A stretch of 64,000 nucleotides of DNA from Meiothermus sp. (lineage in GTDB: Bacteria; Deinococcota; Deinococci; Deinococcales; Thermaceae): contig BPIL01000009.1 of NCBI GenBank assembly GCA_026004095.1, positions 1 through 64,000 on the forward strand. The letters are read 5' to 3'. Below the pieces are notes generated by a model, which saw only the letters and a program-made list of their open reading frames with translations, was not told the origin of the DNA and did not search any database. Both the position numbers and the translations under genes were made by a program. Positions 14,508 to 21,824 of this stretch are shown here, piece by piece (the first letter of the stretch is position 1; each line of letters begins with the position of its first letter).

Positions 14508-14539
14508 CCCAAAAAACCAGGCCCCGGTTGCCCGGGGCC
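14508..14539 (-). terminator. Terminator below the 14556 gene
   Basis: An 8-bp perfect GC stem (14520-14527 with 14532-14539) is followed on the minus strand by TGGTTTTTT. It lies just before the Shine-Dalgarno of the small membrane gene. Confidence 0.6.
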
Positions 14540-14555
14540 CACTCCTTACGTTTCT

Positions 14556-14873
14556 TTAGGCCACCTGGTTGTCGTTCACCCGCAGGGGCAGCTTCTTTTT
14601 GTAGGTGGGCAGGTTCAGGTAGGCCCGCAACTCCCGACGCAGCCCGGGATCGCGCTTGACCACCTCGGCCTTGTAACCCGCCACCTTCAAGGCGGTCGCC
14701 AGCGCGGCATCCGAGGTCAGCACGGTCTGCTCCCCGGCCCGCTTCCCGATGGTCTGCACCAACTCCTGGTAGGTGCCCTTGAAGCGGGTGATCTCCCCGT
14801 CGAAGTAAACCGCACCCGCGAAGACGTTGGTGTTCTGAGCCTTGTACCAGGAACCACTGATCGCTACAACCAT
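14556..14873 (-). CDS. Hypothetical protein, paralogue of the gene at 6851
   Basis: This 105-residue protein shares VFAGAVYFDGEITRFKGTY, then LATALKVAGYKAEVV with the protein at 6851. The C-terminus (RAYLNLPTYKKKLPLRVNDN) is basic. AGGAGAAGGAT precedes ATG 14873. It is probably a small alpha/beta protein of a lineage-specific plasmid family. No function is known. Confidence 0.65.
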   Translation of the reverse strand: MVVAISGSWYKAQNTNVFAGAVYFDGEITRFKGTYQELVQTIGKRAGEQTVLTSDAALATALKVAGYKAEVVKRDPGLRRELRAYLNLPTYKKKLPLRVNDNQVA

Positions 14874-14950
14874 ATCCTTCTCCTTTCACCCCCGTTCGCG
14901 CCTGAAGGCCCCAGGAGCCACCACGAGGAGGGGGGGGTACGGCTCCCATT

Positions 14951-14982
14951 CAAAAACCCGCCTAGGGATCATCCAGGCGGGT
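14951..14982 (-). terminator. Terminator below the 15004 gene
   Basis: An 8-bp stem (14956-14963 with 14975-14982) with an inner GGAT/ATCC stem is followed by TTTTT on the minus strand. Confidence 0.6.
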
Positions 14983-15003
14983 ATCAGCCAGCTTGCTTAC
15001 GAT

Positions 15004-15630
15004 CTATTTCCATTCCATGACTACCAGCGCTCCCAGCACATGGCCCCGGTAGTCCTCGAGGTCGGTCCAGCAGTGCCGGTTTAGCACCTCCATGATCCTC
15101 CGGGTCTCCTTCGAGCCATAGGGGTACCCCCAGACCGAGGCGGGCGGGTTCTGTATTGCGGCCTCCAGCTGGGCCGCTCCGTCCGGGGTCTCCCACTCCG
15201 CCTCGAGGGCCACCCGATCTACCTCCTGACCATCTACCTCGATCACGGCCACCGCCGCCCCTTTGCCGTAGACATCCGAGGTGCGCTCGAGGCGGGCCGG
15301 AACCACCTCCCGCTGCAACCCGCGCCGGGCCTCCTGCCATACCTCATGGGCCTCACGGCCCTGGGCCCGGGCTTCCTGCAAAAACGCCTCGAGGGCCTCC
15401 AGATCCAGAAACCCCCGTGAGGGCTTCTCTGGCTGGCTGGCCGGCTCGGGCTGGTACACCCAGCCCACTCCGGCAAACCGTCCAGGCCGCCGAGGACCCT
15501 CCCCACGAACCCAGACCTCGACACTTCCATTGGGCCGGATCTCCACGCTGGCGAACCGCTCCTCGAGCACCTCCAGCGGTACCACCTGCCCCACCAGATC
15601 AGGCAGCATCATCACCACCGGCTTCATCAT
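15004..15630 (-). CDS. Hypothetical protein, paralogue of the gene at 16207
   Basis: About 208 residues, from ATG 15630 or 15627, behind AGGAGGG. It aligns along its length with the 212-residue protein at 16207: PGRFAGVGWVYQPEP, ARAQGREAHEVWQEARRGLQ, ERTSDVYGKGAAVAVIEVDG, and the end DLEDYRGHVLGALVVMEWK against DYEDYRGNPLGSLYVIEWK. The conserved RTSDVYGxGA segment and EDYRG end suggest a defined domain. No known family is recognised. Confidence 0.7.
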   Translation of the reverse strand: MMKPVVMMLPDLVGQVVPLEVLEERFASVEIRPNGSVEVWVRGEGPRRPGRFAGVGWVYQPEPASQPEKPSRGFLDLEALEAFLQEARAQGREAHEVWQEARRGLQREVVPARLERTSDVYGKGAAVAVIEVDGQEVDRVALEAEWETPDGAAQLEAAIQNPPASVWGYPYGSKETRRIMEVLNRHCWTDLEDYRGHVLGALVVMEWK

Positions 15631-15748
15631 CACCCTCCTGGGGCTTGTTGTTGCCAAGTTCATAAAGACCAAGCTCCTGGCTAAGCTGCACCAGCTCATC
15701 CAGTATCTTTTGGGCTTTTTGGTATTCCTCTATTGTTTTGCTTTCCAT
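15599..15748 (-). CDS. Small acidic helical protein
   Basis: 49 residues: ESKTIEEYQKAQKILDELVQ, then an acidic Gly/Asp tail. It begins a few bases after the tRNA-Trp 3' end and overlaps the next gene by 32 bp. A coiled-coil helix is likely. Function is unknown. Confidence 0.55.
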   Translation of the reverse strand: MESKTIEEYQKAQKILDELVQLSQELGLYELGNNKPQEGDDEAGGDDAA

Positions 15749-15761
15749 AGCCTTACCTTTC

Positions 15762-15837
15762 TGGCGAGCCTGGGGGGACTCGAACCCCCAACCTCCGGTT
15801 TTGGAGACCGGCGCTCTACCGATTGCGCTACAGACTC
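15762..15837 (-). tRNA. tRNA-Trp (anticodon CCA), first copy
   Basis: The cloverleaf is complete. Acceptor GAGTCTG pairs with CAGGCTC (one G-U), discriminator is G73 and CCA is encoded. The D stem is GCGC/GCGC, the anticodon arm CCGGT-CTCCAAA-ACCGG, and the T arm GGGGG-TTCGAGT-CCCCC. Anticodon CCA and G73 fit tryptophan. The first pair is G1-C72 instead of the usual A1-U72 of bacterial tRNA-Trp, so charging efficiency is uncertain. It lies between protein genes in one operon. Confidence 0.93.
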
Positions 15838-15863
15838 GTGAACCTGGGGGGAACCCCAGGCAG

Positions 15864-16178
15864 CTATTCCACCCTTCCAAGCCCTCCGGCCCCTATTACC
15901 CGTCCCTGCTCATCCCGAATCAGCGGATACGGGAAGAAAAAGCGGGGATGGCGCAGGGCCTCCGCCACCATGCTGGGGACGATGTAGATCGCCCCCTCAT
16001 TCCAGCCGGGGAGCGCCTCCAGGGCACCCTGCGGGGCGGAGCGCACCACCTGGTAGGTGGGGATGCCGTCGAGGCTCCCCACCTGCTCGACGCGCTCCTC
16101 GAGGCGCAGGGTCACCCCGCTGGGGGGGATGGTCTGGTTGCCGATGGTCACGGGGTGGGGGGTCAGGTTTATCAGCAT
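15864..16178 (-). CDS. Phage-type 'NLTPHPV' protein
   Basis: The 104-residue protein begins MLINLTPHPVTIGNQTIPPS and contains GIPTYQVVRSAPQGALEALP and GAIYIVPSMVAEALRHPR. This matches a small uncharacterised family frequent in phages and actinobacterial plasmids. AGGAGG lies before ATG 16178. Function is unknown. Confidence 0.7.
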   Translation of the reverse strand: MLINLTPHPVTIGNQTIPPSGVTLRLEERVEQVGSLDGIPTYQVVRSAPQGALEALPGWNEGAIYIVPSMVAEALRHPRFFFPYPLIRDEQGRVIGAGGLGRVE

Positions 16179-16206
16179 CAAAGTTCCTCCTTCCATTCAG
16201 TTGCAA

Positions 16207-16845
16207 TTACTTCCACTCAATGACGTACAAAGACCCCAGCGGGTTGCCCCGGTAGTCCTCGTAGTCGGTGTGCAAGTGGGCCTCGATAACCCGCAGGAGC
16301 GCCAGGGTGGCCTCCTTCCCATACGGGAAGGCCCGCACCGTGGCCGGGGGGGTCAGGGCGTCCAGGTGGGCCGCGCCCTCGGCGGTCTCCCACTCCCGGG
16401 CCACCGCCACCCGATCCACCTCCACCCCGTCCACCTCGACCACCGCCACCACCGCACCCCGGCCGTAGACGTCCGAGGTGCGCTCGTAGCGGGCGGGCCG
16501 CACCTCTCGCATGAGCCCGCGTCGGGCCTCTTCCCAGGCCTCGTGGGCCTTACGCCCCTCGGCCCGGGCTGCCTTAAGGAAGTTATCCAGCTCCTCCGGC
16601 CCTTCGATGAAGCCCACCGGGAGGGAGGGGGGCTTGGGCTTGGGCTCGGGTTCCTTCACTACGAACCCGATTCCCACCCACCGCCCCGGCTTGCGCGGGG
16701 TCTCCCCCGGCACCCAGATCTCGGCCCGGGGGGGGTCTCCGCAGATCTCCAGGCCGGGGTAGAGCTCCCGCAGCCGCTCCACCTCCACCTCCCGCCCCAC
16801 CAGTGGGAGGGGGCAGATGTGCTCGTTCGTGATACGAACCTTCAT
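16207..16845 (-). CDS. Hypothetical protein, paralogue of the gene at 15004
   Basis: 212 residues from ATG 16845 with GGAGG upstream. The N-terminal 60 residues (KVRITNEHICPLPLVGREVE, then EIWVPGETPRKPGRWVGIGF) look beta-rich, followed by a Pro-rich linker, a helix (GRKAHEAWEEARRGLMREVR) and the ERTSDVYGRGAVVAVVEVDG domain. The duplication with 15004 brackets the NLTPHPV gene and a tRNA. Function is unknown. Confidence 0.7.
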   Translation of the reverse strand: MKVRITNEHICPLPLVGREVEVERLRELYPGLEICGDPPRAEIWVPGETPRKPGRWVGIGFVVKEPEPKPKPPSLPVGFIEGPEELDNFLKAARAEGRKAHEAWEEARRGLMREVRPARYERTSDVYGRGAVVAVVEVDGVEVDRVAVAREWETAEGAAHLDALTPPATVRAFPYGKEATLALLRVIEAHLHTDYEDYRGNPLGSLYVIEWK

Positions 16846-16856
16846 ACTTCCTCCTT

Positions 16857-16931
16857 TGGTCCACCGGACGGGATTCGAACCCGCACTTCCGCCTTGAGAA
16901 AGCGGCGTCCTGGCCCTTAGACCACCGGTGA
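16857..16931 (-). tRNA. tRNA-Glu (anticodon CTC)
   Basis: The acceptor TCACCGG pairs with CCGGTGG (U1-G72 wobble), discriminator is A and CCA is encoded. The anticodon arm is CCGCT-TTCTCAA-GGCGG with CTC at 34-36. The T arm is GCGGG-TTCGAAT-CCCGT. It reads GAG codons, which are frequent in this GC-rich DNA. It sits between the 316-residue gene and the 212-residue gene on the same strand. Confidence 0.93.
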
Positions 16932-16951
16932 GCGTGATGGGGGCGAACCCC

Positions 16952-17902
16952 CTAGCGGGAGAGGGTCTTGAACCGCTCCCCCTCCCGCACCAGCTTCATG
17001 TACTCCCCCGTCTTCCGCGCGGGCCGGGGGTTTCCCAGGCGGCGGCTGGGGTAGCAGGGGTAGGCGACGGCCACGGGGCCCTGGGGGGTCTCCGCCACCG
17101 CGTACCCGAAAGGGTGGCGGTCGAGCTTCAGGATCACCACAGGGGCGATGGCCTGATCCACCAGGAGGGCCCGCTCCCGGGCCACCTGGCGCAGCCGGGC
17201 GTTGCTGTACTGGCTGGTGTGCTCCCGCCAGCCCCACAGCCCGCCCTTCTCCAGCGCATAGACCGTCCCGTTCATCCCGTTGGGGAAGACCGGGATGATC
17301 CGGCCCTGGGCCATGGCGGCCTCGAGGGCGGCCCACTCCTGCCCCTCGTGGTCAGGCTCGGGCAGGGGGGGGCAGGGCTCGCCCCGCTCCAGGGCCGCGA
17401 TGGCCGCACGCACAGCCTCGTAGCCCTCGAACTCCCGGGAGAGGGTGACCTCGTTGGGCCCGGCGATGCACTTTTCCCCGCCCTTCCCCCTGGGGTGGAA
17501 GAATTTGTTCTCCCACCCCTCGGGCAGCCCGAGAGAGCGGCCGTAGGCGACGAACTCCGCTTCGGCCCGGGCCACCCGGGCAGCCTCGGCCTCGAGGAGG
17601 GCCGGGTTGTGCACCCACTCGGCGGGGATCTCTGCCCCCTCGTAGTGCTCCTGCGCCCGCTCGGGGGTGCGGGGGCCGCCCCCGACCCAGTACCACCGAG
17701 CGTCCTCGGAGACCTCCCCGGCGGACTCCCAGCGGCGGAAGACCCGCAGCACCCCGGGGCGCACCTCTTCCACCTGCCCCCCCCGGGCCAGGATCTCCAG
17801 GGCCTTGCGGGCCGACTCCACCCGGGCCCGCTCGAGGGGGTTGGGCCGGCGCCGGAAGGCCACGCAGGCCCGGGCAAACTCGTCCCACTTCGTCCAGGTC
17901 AT
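16952..17902 (-). CDS. Hypothetical protein
   Basis: 316 residues from ATG 17902 with GGAGG 4 nt upstream. The N-terminus is helical and basic (WTKWDEFARACVAFRRRPNP). The centre has VIPVFPNGMNGTVYALEKGG-like segments, and the end is RPARKTGEYMKLVREGERFK. Aromatic and glycine-rich motifs near GPNEVTLSREFEGYEAVRAA suggest a folded domain, but I recognise no family. A longer same-frame reading upstream would cross tRNA genes and is rejected. Confidence 0.65.
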   Translation of the reverse strand: MTWTKWDEFARACVAFRRRPNPLERARVESARKALEILARGGQVEEVRPGVLRVFRRWESAGEVSEDARWYWVGGGPRTPERAQEHYEGAEIPAEWVHNPALLEAEAARVARAEAEFVAYGRSLGLPEGWENKFFHPRGKGGEKCIAGPNEVTLSREFEGYEAVRAAIAALERGEPCPPLPEPDHEGQEWAALEAAMAQGRIIPVFPNGMNGTVYALEKGGLWGWREHTSQYSNARLRQVARERALLVDQAIAPVVILKLDRHPFGYAVAETPQGPVAVAYPCYPSRRLGNPRPARKTGEYMKLVREGERFKTLSR

Positions 17903-18183
17903 GCCACCTCCACGTACACCGGCCCGGCGGGCGCGGTGTCCTTGGCCCGCACCCGCTTCACGCCGGGCAGCTTGCGCAACACCCGGCGCGAGGCCCCCGC
18001 CACGGCGAACACCGGGCAGGGGGGGAGGGTGGCGAGGGTGAAGGCCTCCACGTGGGCCCCCCGGTACAGGCCCACCACCTCGGTCTCCGGGAGCACCCGG
18101 GCCAGGTGCACCTGGAGGCCCAGCTGGCCCGCCGCCTTCAAGAACGCCCCCGCCTGCGCGGGATCTACGGTTACATATTGCAT
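17899..18183 (-). CDS. Small hypothetical protein
   Basis: 94 residues (MQYVTVDPAQAGAFLKAAGQ at the start) with AGGAGG upstream, starting 12 bp after a tRNA-Trp 3' end. It overlaps the next start (ATGA). An alternating beta/alpha pattern (LGLQVHLARVLPETEVVGLY) suggests a small alpha/beta domain. Function is unknown. Confidence 0.6.
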   Translation of the reverse strand: MQYVTVDPAQAGAFLKAAGQLGLQVHLARVLPETEVVGLYRGAHVEAFTLATLPPCPVFAVAGASRRVLRKLPGVKRVRAKDTAPAGPVYVEVA

Positions 18184-18194
18184 GTTTCCTCCTT

Positions 18195-18270
18195 TGGCAT
18201 ACCCGGCGGGACTCGAACCCGCAACCTTCCGTTTTGGAGACGGACGCTCTGCCAGTTGAGCTACGGGTAT
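18195..18270 (-). tRNA. tRNA-Trp (anticodon CCA), second copy
   Basis: Acceptor ATACCCG pairs with CGGGTAT and gives A1-U72 with G73 and encoded CCA, the normal bacterial tRNA-Trp identity set. The anticodon arm is CCGT-CTCCAAA-ACGG and the T arm GCGGG-TTCGAGT-CCCGC. It shares the anticodon loop with the copy at 15762 but differs in both acceptor and D/T stems, so it is not a recent duplication. Confidence 0.94.
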
Positions 18271-18286
18271 ATTCTGCACGCGGTCG

Positions 18287-18390
18287 TGCCGGTGGGGGGA
18301 TTCGAACCCCTGGAACCCGTCGCTTGGGCTGCCAACCCCTCGCTCTGCCCAGGGCGTGTATACCCACCCTGGGCTGGGTTCCACACCTGC
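18287..18390 (-). ncRNA. tRNA-like structured RNA with extra helices
   Basis: On the minus strand an acceptor-like stem (18384-18390 with 18288-18294, one mismatch) and a T arm with loop TTCGAAT (18295-18311) enclose an unusual core. The core is a perfect 7-bp stem (18376-18382 with 18312-18318) holding an 8-bp hairpin (18367-18374 with 18347-18354) and a small hairpin whose 7-nt loop TTGGCAG has GGC at anticodon positions. The total is 104 nt against 73-90 for tRNA, and CCA is not encoded. It lies 17 bp upstream of tRNA-Trp. It could be a decayed tRNA-Ala or a tRNA-mimic. Confidence 0.45.
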
Positions 18391-18461
18391 CCGCTGCGCC
18401 GCTCCCCCCGTGCACAGGGGAGGGACGCAGGTTGGCCGGGCACCACCGGCAGGAAGGGAGG

Positions 18462-18617
18462 CTAGAGCGCCTCCCGGATCAGCGCCTTGGCGAGGCGGCG
18501 CCGGGCCCGGTGGTGCTGCTTCTTGTAGAACCGCAGCACCTGGGGCCGGTAGTGGCACCCCTCCCGCTCCGCCAGGTAGCAGGTCCAGCGGCGGAGGGCC
18601 TTGATAGCTTTGTTCAT
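18462..18617 (-). CDS. Small basic protein
   Basis: 51 residues: NKAIKALRRWTCYLAEREGC, then a strongly basic helix (FYKKQHHRARRRLAKALIRE). ATG 18617 is preceded by AGGAGGTACAG. The charge suggests nucleic-acid binding. It is the first gene upstream of the tRNA-containing operon. Confidence 0.6.
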   Translation of the reverse strand: MNKAIKALRRWTCYLAEREGCHYRPQVLRFYKKQHHRARRRLAKALIREAL

Positions 18618-18757
18618 GCTGTACCTCCTTTTTTATTTTTATTTACATCAATTTGTTTCCTTAAGGCGGCCCCGCAAGCCTAGGGGAAAGAAACGGGGAG
18701 AAGGGAAAGGGGGGGCTCGAGGCCATGATTGGCTAAGGCGGGGCTCGAGGGAGGGAA

Positions 18758-18779
18758 CCCCCCCCGCTTGCGGGGGGGG
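18758..18779. repeat. GC hairpin in the 18.6-18.9 kb gene-poor stretch
   Basis: Eight C and eight G flank a GCTTGC-type core. The surrounding 18618-18913 (about 300 bp) has no convincing gene; it holds an AT-rich start, G-rich runs and the promoter of the gene at 18914. The hairpin has no T-run on either side. Confidence 0.4.
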
Positions 18780-18901
18780 ACTGCGAACATCTCCTAAAAC
18801 CAATGGATTATGAGAGAAAAAGGGGCGTAAGGGGGGGGTGTAGTGACTTTTTTTTCTCTAAACAAAGGGGGGTGGGGGCGGAATGTTTAGAGCAGAGGGT
18901 C

Positions 18902-18907
18902 TACAAT
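18902..18907 (+). promoter_or_regulatory. -10 box of the gene at 18914
   Basis: TACAAT is followed by 6 nt and GTG 18914, the leaderless spacing seen throughout the window. A -35 hexamer is not evident. Confidence 0.5.
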
Positions 18908-18913
18908 GGAGGG

Positions 18914-19312
18914 GTGCGACTGGTGTTGTTTTCCCCGCTGGGGCATGAGGTGCAGGTGGATACGACGGCGGAGCGCTGGTTGGAGGACTTGCGAACCTGG
19001 GGGCGGCAGGGGTTTCGACCCAAGGAGATTCCGCTGGGGGGGTTTGTGCTGCCTTTGGCCTGCCACGCCTGTTTTGACTGGGCCTACTTGGGGGCGACCC
19101 AGGAGGGCGAGTATGTGCAGGCGTTTGGCTATCGCTGGAAGCGGCGGCATTTGCAAGGTCGCCAGGGGCTGCCGGAGGTGATCAAGTATTCCCGGGGGGC
19201 CTGGCAGTACGAGGAGGAGGGGGTGGAGGGGAAGCGGCAGGGCTACGTGACCCTGATCCGGTTCGAGGGGGAGGGGCGCTGCAACCGCTGGTGCCGCCGG
19301 GCCGGGGGCTAG
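18914..19312 (+). CDS. Hypothetical protein
   Basis: 132 residues from leaderless GTG 18914; a longer frame from 18803 lacks support. It includes VRLVLFSPLGHEVQVDTTAE, then GGFVLPLACHACFDWAYLGA and YVTLIRFEGEGRCNRWCRRA. Two short Cys pairs (CHAC; CNRWC) could bind a metal. It is one of few plus-strand genes and converges with the 19309 gene. The family is not recognised. Confidence 0.6.
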   Translation: MRLVLFSPLGHEVQVDTTAERWLEDLRTWGRQGFRPKEIPLGGFVLPLACHACFDWAYLGATQEGEYVQAFGYRWKRRHLQGRQGLPEVIKYSRGAWQYEEEGVEGKRQGYVTLIRFEGEGRCNRWCRRAGG

Positions 19313-19542
19313 GGCTCCGGGTTGGGGTTTACCGGCTCGTCGGCGGAGACCGGTCTCAGGCGGGTTAGCTCCTGCTCCACTTCGGCCAGCCGCTTCAGCA
19401 GGGCGGCCCGCTCGGACTCCAGCTGCTCCACTCTTATTGCGTCCTGGTTCAGCTGGTGCTCCACGATCTCCAGGCGCATCGTGCCATCGGCCTCGCGGAT
19501 GGCGGCCTCGGCAGCCCGGCGGGGGACGTCGCGGATCTCCAT
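19309..19542 (-). CDS. Coiled-coil protein
   Basis: 77 residues: EIRDVPRRAAEAAIREADGT, then a heptad region EQLESERAALLKRLAEVEQE. AAGGAGAAAACG precedes ATG 19542. It is probably a small dimeric coiled coil of unknown role. Confidence 0.6.
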   Translation of the reverse strand: MEIRDVPRRAAEAAIREADGTMRLEIVEHQLNQDAIRVEQLESERAALLKRLAEVEQELTRLRPVSADEPVNPNPEP

Positions 19543-19553
19543 CGTTTTCTCCT

Positions 19554-19823
19554 TCAGTCCAGTTCCAGGGTTCCCTGCTCTCGCGCCTCCCGCTCGTCCT
19601 GCAAAGCCTGCCCTGCCATGTGCAGGAAGAGGGCCCGGCCCTCCGCCGGATCGTCCACCCACCAGGCGGCCCCGGGGTCGGGGGAGAAGACCTCCCCCTC
19701 CAGCAGGGCCTCGGGGCTCAGCGCCTCCAGCTCGGCGTCCTCCAACAGGTCGAGCTTCTCCCGCAGGTAAAAGTAGATGTGATTCTCCAGCTTGGTGCGA
19801 TCCGAGCTTTTCAGTTTGTACAT
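19554..19823 (-). CDS. Hypothetical protein
   Basis: 89 residues: YKLKSSDRTKLENHIYFYLR, then an acidic stretch and PGAAWWVDDPAEGRALFLHM. A good Shine-Dalgarno (AGGAGGACG) precedes ATG 19823. No family is recognised. Confidence 0.6.
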   Translation of the reverse strand: MYKLKSSDRTKLENHIYFYLREKLDLLEDAELEALSPEALLEGEVFSPDPGAAWWVDDPAEGRALFLHMAGQALQDEREAREQGTLELD

Positions 19824-19832
19824 ACGTCCTCC

Positions 19833-20771
19833 TCAGTCCAGGTCGGCCACGCTGGCCACCCCGGTGCGTTTCGTCACCTCTTCAGGGGCCAGCCCCTGGG
19901 CCAGGTAGCGCCGCACCGCCCGCCAGCGCAGGGCCCCGGTGGGCCGCTCATGGCTGATCTCCGCCATCTGGAGGATGCGCTCGAGTAACCCCACCACGGT
20001 GTCCCGGTTGAGGGCCTTCCCCAGCCCGCCCTTCTTGTTGGTCATCCGCACGAACAGGTAGGGCGGGGGGATGGGGGAGAGGCTCACCACCGCCTCACGG
20101 TCCTCCAGGTAGGCCCGGATGGCCTCGGCGGCCTCCTTGGAGAGGGGGATCTCCCGGGCTCTGCGCCCGCGCACCCGCAGGGTGCGGGCCTGGGGGTCGA
20201 AGTCCTCCAGCCGCAGGGCGTAGAGCTCGCCCATCCAGACCCCGCTCTCCCCCAAGAGGTAGAGCAGGGCCACCCCCAGCCGCCGCAGCCGTCCCTCGGG
20301 GTGGTGGCGGGCCCCCTCCAGGAGCCGGGCGAACTCCTTGTCGCTGAAGTGGGGCCGGATCAGGGCGTAGTGGGGCTTCCTGGGCATCTCCAGCGGGGGC
20401 ACCTCCACCCCGGCCCACTGGAGCACCTCGAAGAAGCGCCGCAGGCCGCGATACCAGGCGTACTGGCTGGCGTCCTTGCGGACGGGGCGGGCCGAGAGCG
20501 GCGGGTGCCGGGTGGTGACCTGCTCCCAGAAGAGGAGCAGGGCCTGCTGCGGCAGATGGGGCCAGGTGTAGCCCTGCTCGCGGCACCAGTAGACCAGGTT
20601 CTGGCAGACCGTGAGGGTCAGGGCCTCGTGCCAGTGGAACAGCCGGTGGGCGTACCCCACCGCTTCGGCCAGGGTGGGGGCGTCCCAGGTGGCCAGGGCC
20701 TGCTCCACCACCTCCCGGCGGGTGGTGGGGTCATCGAAGGGGGAGCTCTGGAGCAGCAGGGGGTGGTTCAT
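19833..20771 (-). CDS. Tyrosine-recombinase-like protein lacking catalytic residues
   Basis: The 312-residue protein has the two-domain plan of tyrosine recombinases: a helical SAM-like N-domain (YRGLRRFFEVLQWAGVEVPP), then a catalytic-type domain. Box I reads LYLLGESGVWMGELYALRLE where the family has TGLRxSEL, so the first arginine is tryptophan. Box II reads PTGALRWRAVRRYLAQG instead of HxLRHxxAT, so histidines are lost, and the chain ends at VASVADLD without a nucleophilic tyrosine. It may bind DNA without cutting. Its start overlaps the upstream gene (ATGA). Confidence 0.7.
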   Translation of the reverse strand: MNHPLLLQSSPFDDPTTRREVVEQALATWDAPTLAEAVGYAHRLFHWHEALTLTVCQNLVYWCREQGYTWPHLPQQALLLFWEQVTTRHPPLSARPVRKDASQYAWYRGLRRFFEVLQWAGVEVPPLEMPRKPHYALIRPHFSDKEFARLLEGARHHPEGRLRRLGVALLYLLGESGVWMGELYALRLEDFDPQARTLRVRGRRAREIPLSKEAAEAIRAYLEDREAVVSLSPIPPPYLFVRMTNKKGGLGKALNRDTVVGLLERILQMAEISHERPTGALRWRAVRRYLAQGLAPEEVTKRTGVASVADLD

Positions 20772-21562
20772 TCGAGGGGCACCTCCAGCAGCGGCGCCGG
20801 GGCGGTCTTGAGCGCCGCCTCCAGGAAGAGGCCGGGCTCGGCCTCCAGGGGCACCGCGCTGTCCAGGTAGCGCCACAAGGCGCCCGTGCGGAACACCGGG
20901 CGCTGCTGGAAGTACAGCAGGGGCCCGGCGTCGGGGATGCACTCCAGCCGGGCCCGGTAGGCCTGGGCCCCCACCCGGCCCTGGGCGGTGGCGACCCGCT
21001 CGCCGAAGGGGCCTTGCCGGACGGGGCTCCACTGGATCTCGACCTGGTGCTGGGCCAGCCAGGCGGCCAGCGCCCGTTCTTCTTCCCGGAGCCTCTGCGC
21101 GTGCAGGGTGGCTTGGCGCAGCCGCTCCAGCTCGGCCTGGAACTGGGGATGGGCCAGCACCGCCTCCAGGAGCACCTCGAGATCCTCCGGACCCAGCTGG
21201 AGGCTGAAGGGGCCGGGGGGAGCGGCGAGCTCCCCTTGCAGGAAGGCCCGCCAGCTATCCGCCAGCGACTTCAGCCCTTCCAGGTAGCCCGGCTGCCAGC
21301 TCCCCGCCGGGGGCAGCCCCTGCACCAGCTGGTGCAGGGGAGAGCGCAGCACCACCCGGCGGCGCACCAGCGCGGCCAGGCCGGAGGGGTAAGGGTCGGC
21401 GGGGCGGGTCAATGGGTAGCAGAGCACCTCCGGTGCAGGCAGCACCGGGCAGCCGTCCAATCCCGCCCGCTCCAGGAGCGTCCGCAGGGTCGCCCGCTCC
21501 TCGCCGGCGTCCTGGAAGTGGGCAAAGGGCACGGGGTCAGGGTAGGCATGGATATAGAGCAT
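20768..21562 (-). CDS. Hypothetical protein
   Basis: 264 residues from ATG 21562 with GGAGGTGCC upstream. The N-terminus is LYIHAYPDPVPFAHFQDAGE, the centre LQLGPEDLEVLLEAVLAHPQ followed by a charged helix (LRQATLHAQRLREEERALAA), and the end beta-rich. It is translationally coupled to the recombinase-like gene, suggesting joint action. About 260 bp upstream (21563-21824) contain no gene that I can support. Confidence 0.6.
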   Translation of the reverse strand: MLYIHAYPDPVPFAHFQDAGEERATLRTLLERAGLDGCPVLPAPEVLCYPLTRPADPYPSGLAALVRRRVVLRSPLHQLVQGLPPAGSWQPGYLEGLKSLADSWRAFLQGELAAPPGPFSLQLGPEDLEVLLEAVLAHPQFQAELERLRQATLHAQRLREEERALAAWLAQHQVEIQWSPVRQGPFGERVATAQGRVGAQAYRARLECIPDAGPLLYFQQRPVFRTGALWRYLDSAVPLEAEPGLFLEAALKTAPAPLLEVPLE

Positions 21563-21824
21563 GGCACCTCCTTGCGCAAAACATCCGTACTTTAACACAT
21601 ATCCACAATTATGTCCGATAAACCAACTCACCCGCAACCCCCAACCCATCCCCGCCTCACCCCCTCCCTGATTGTTGGCCCCTTTTTGCGCGAGCGCAGG
21701 TGCGTGTGCAAGCGCTGGCCCGGCTGGGATGGGCAGGAAGAGGGGAGAAGGGGGAGGGGTGGGCTAGGGTCGTTTTGGGGATAGGGTTATGGATGGTGGG
21801 GGGATGGGTTTGTGGGCCGGGCGG

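Noticed and set aside
16952-18415. 487-residue ORF upstream extension
   Set aside because: The extension runs through tRNA-Trp and the tRNA-like element; a start at 17902 with GGAGG is preferred.
19833-20771. Functional integrase with attachment site
   Set aside because: Catalytic Arg, His and Tyr are absent and no direct-repeat att sites were seen next to the tRNA genes.
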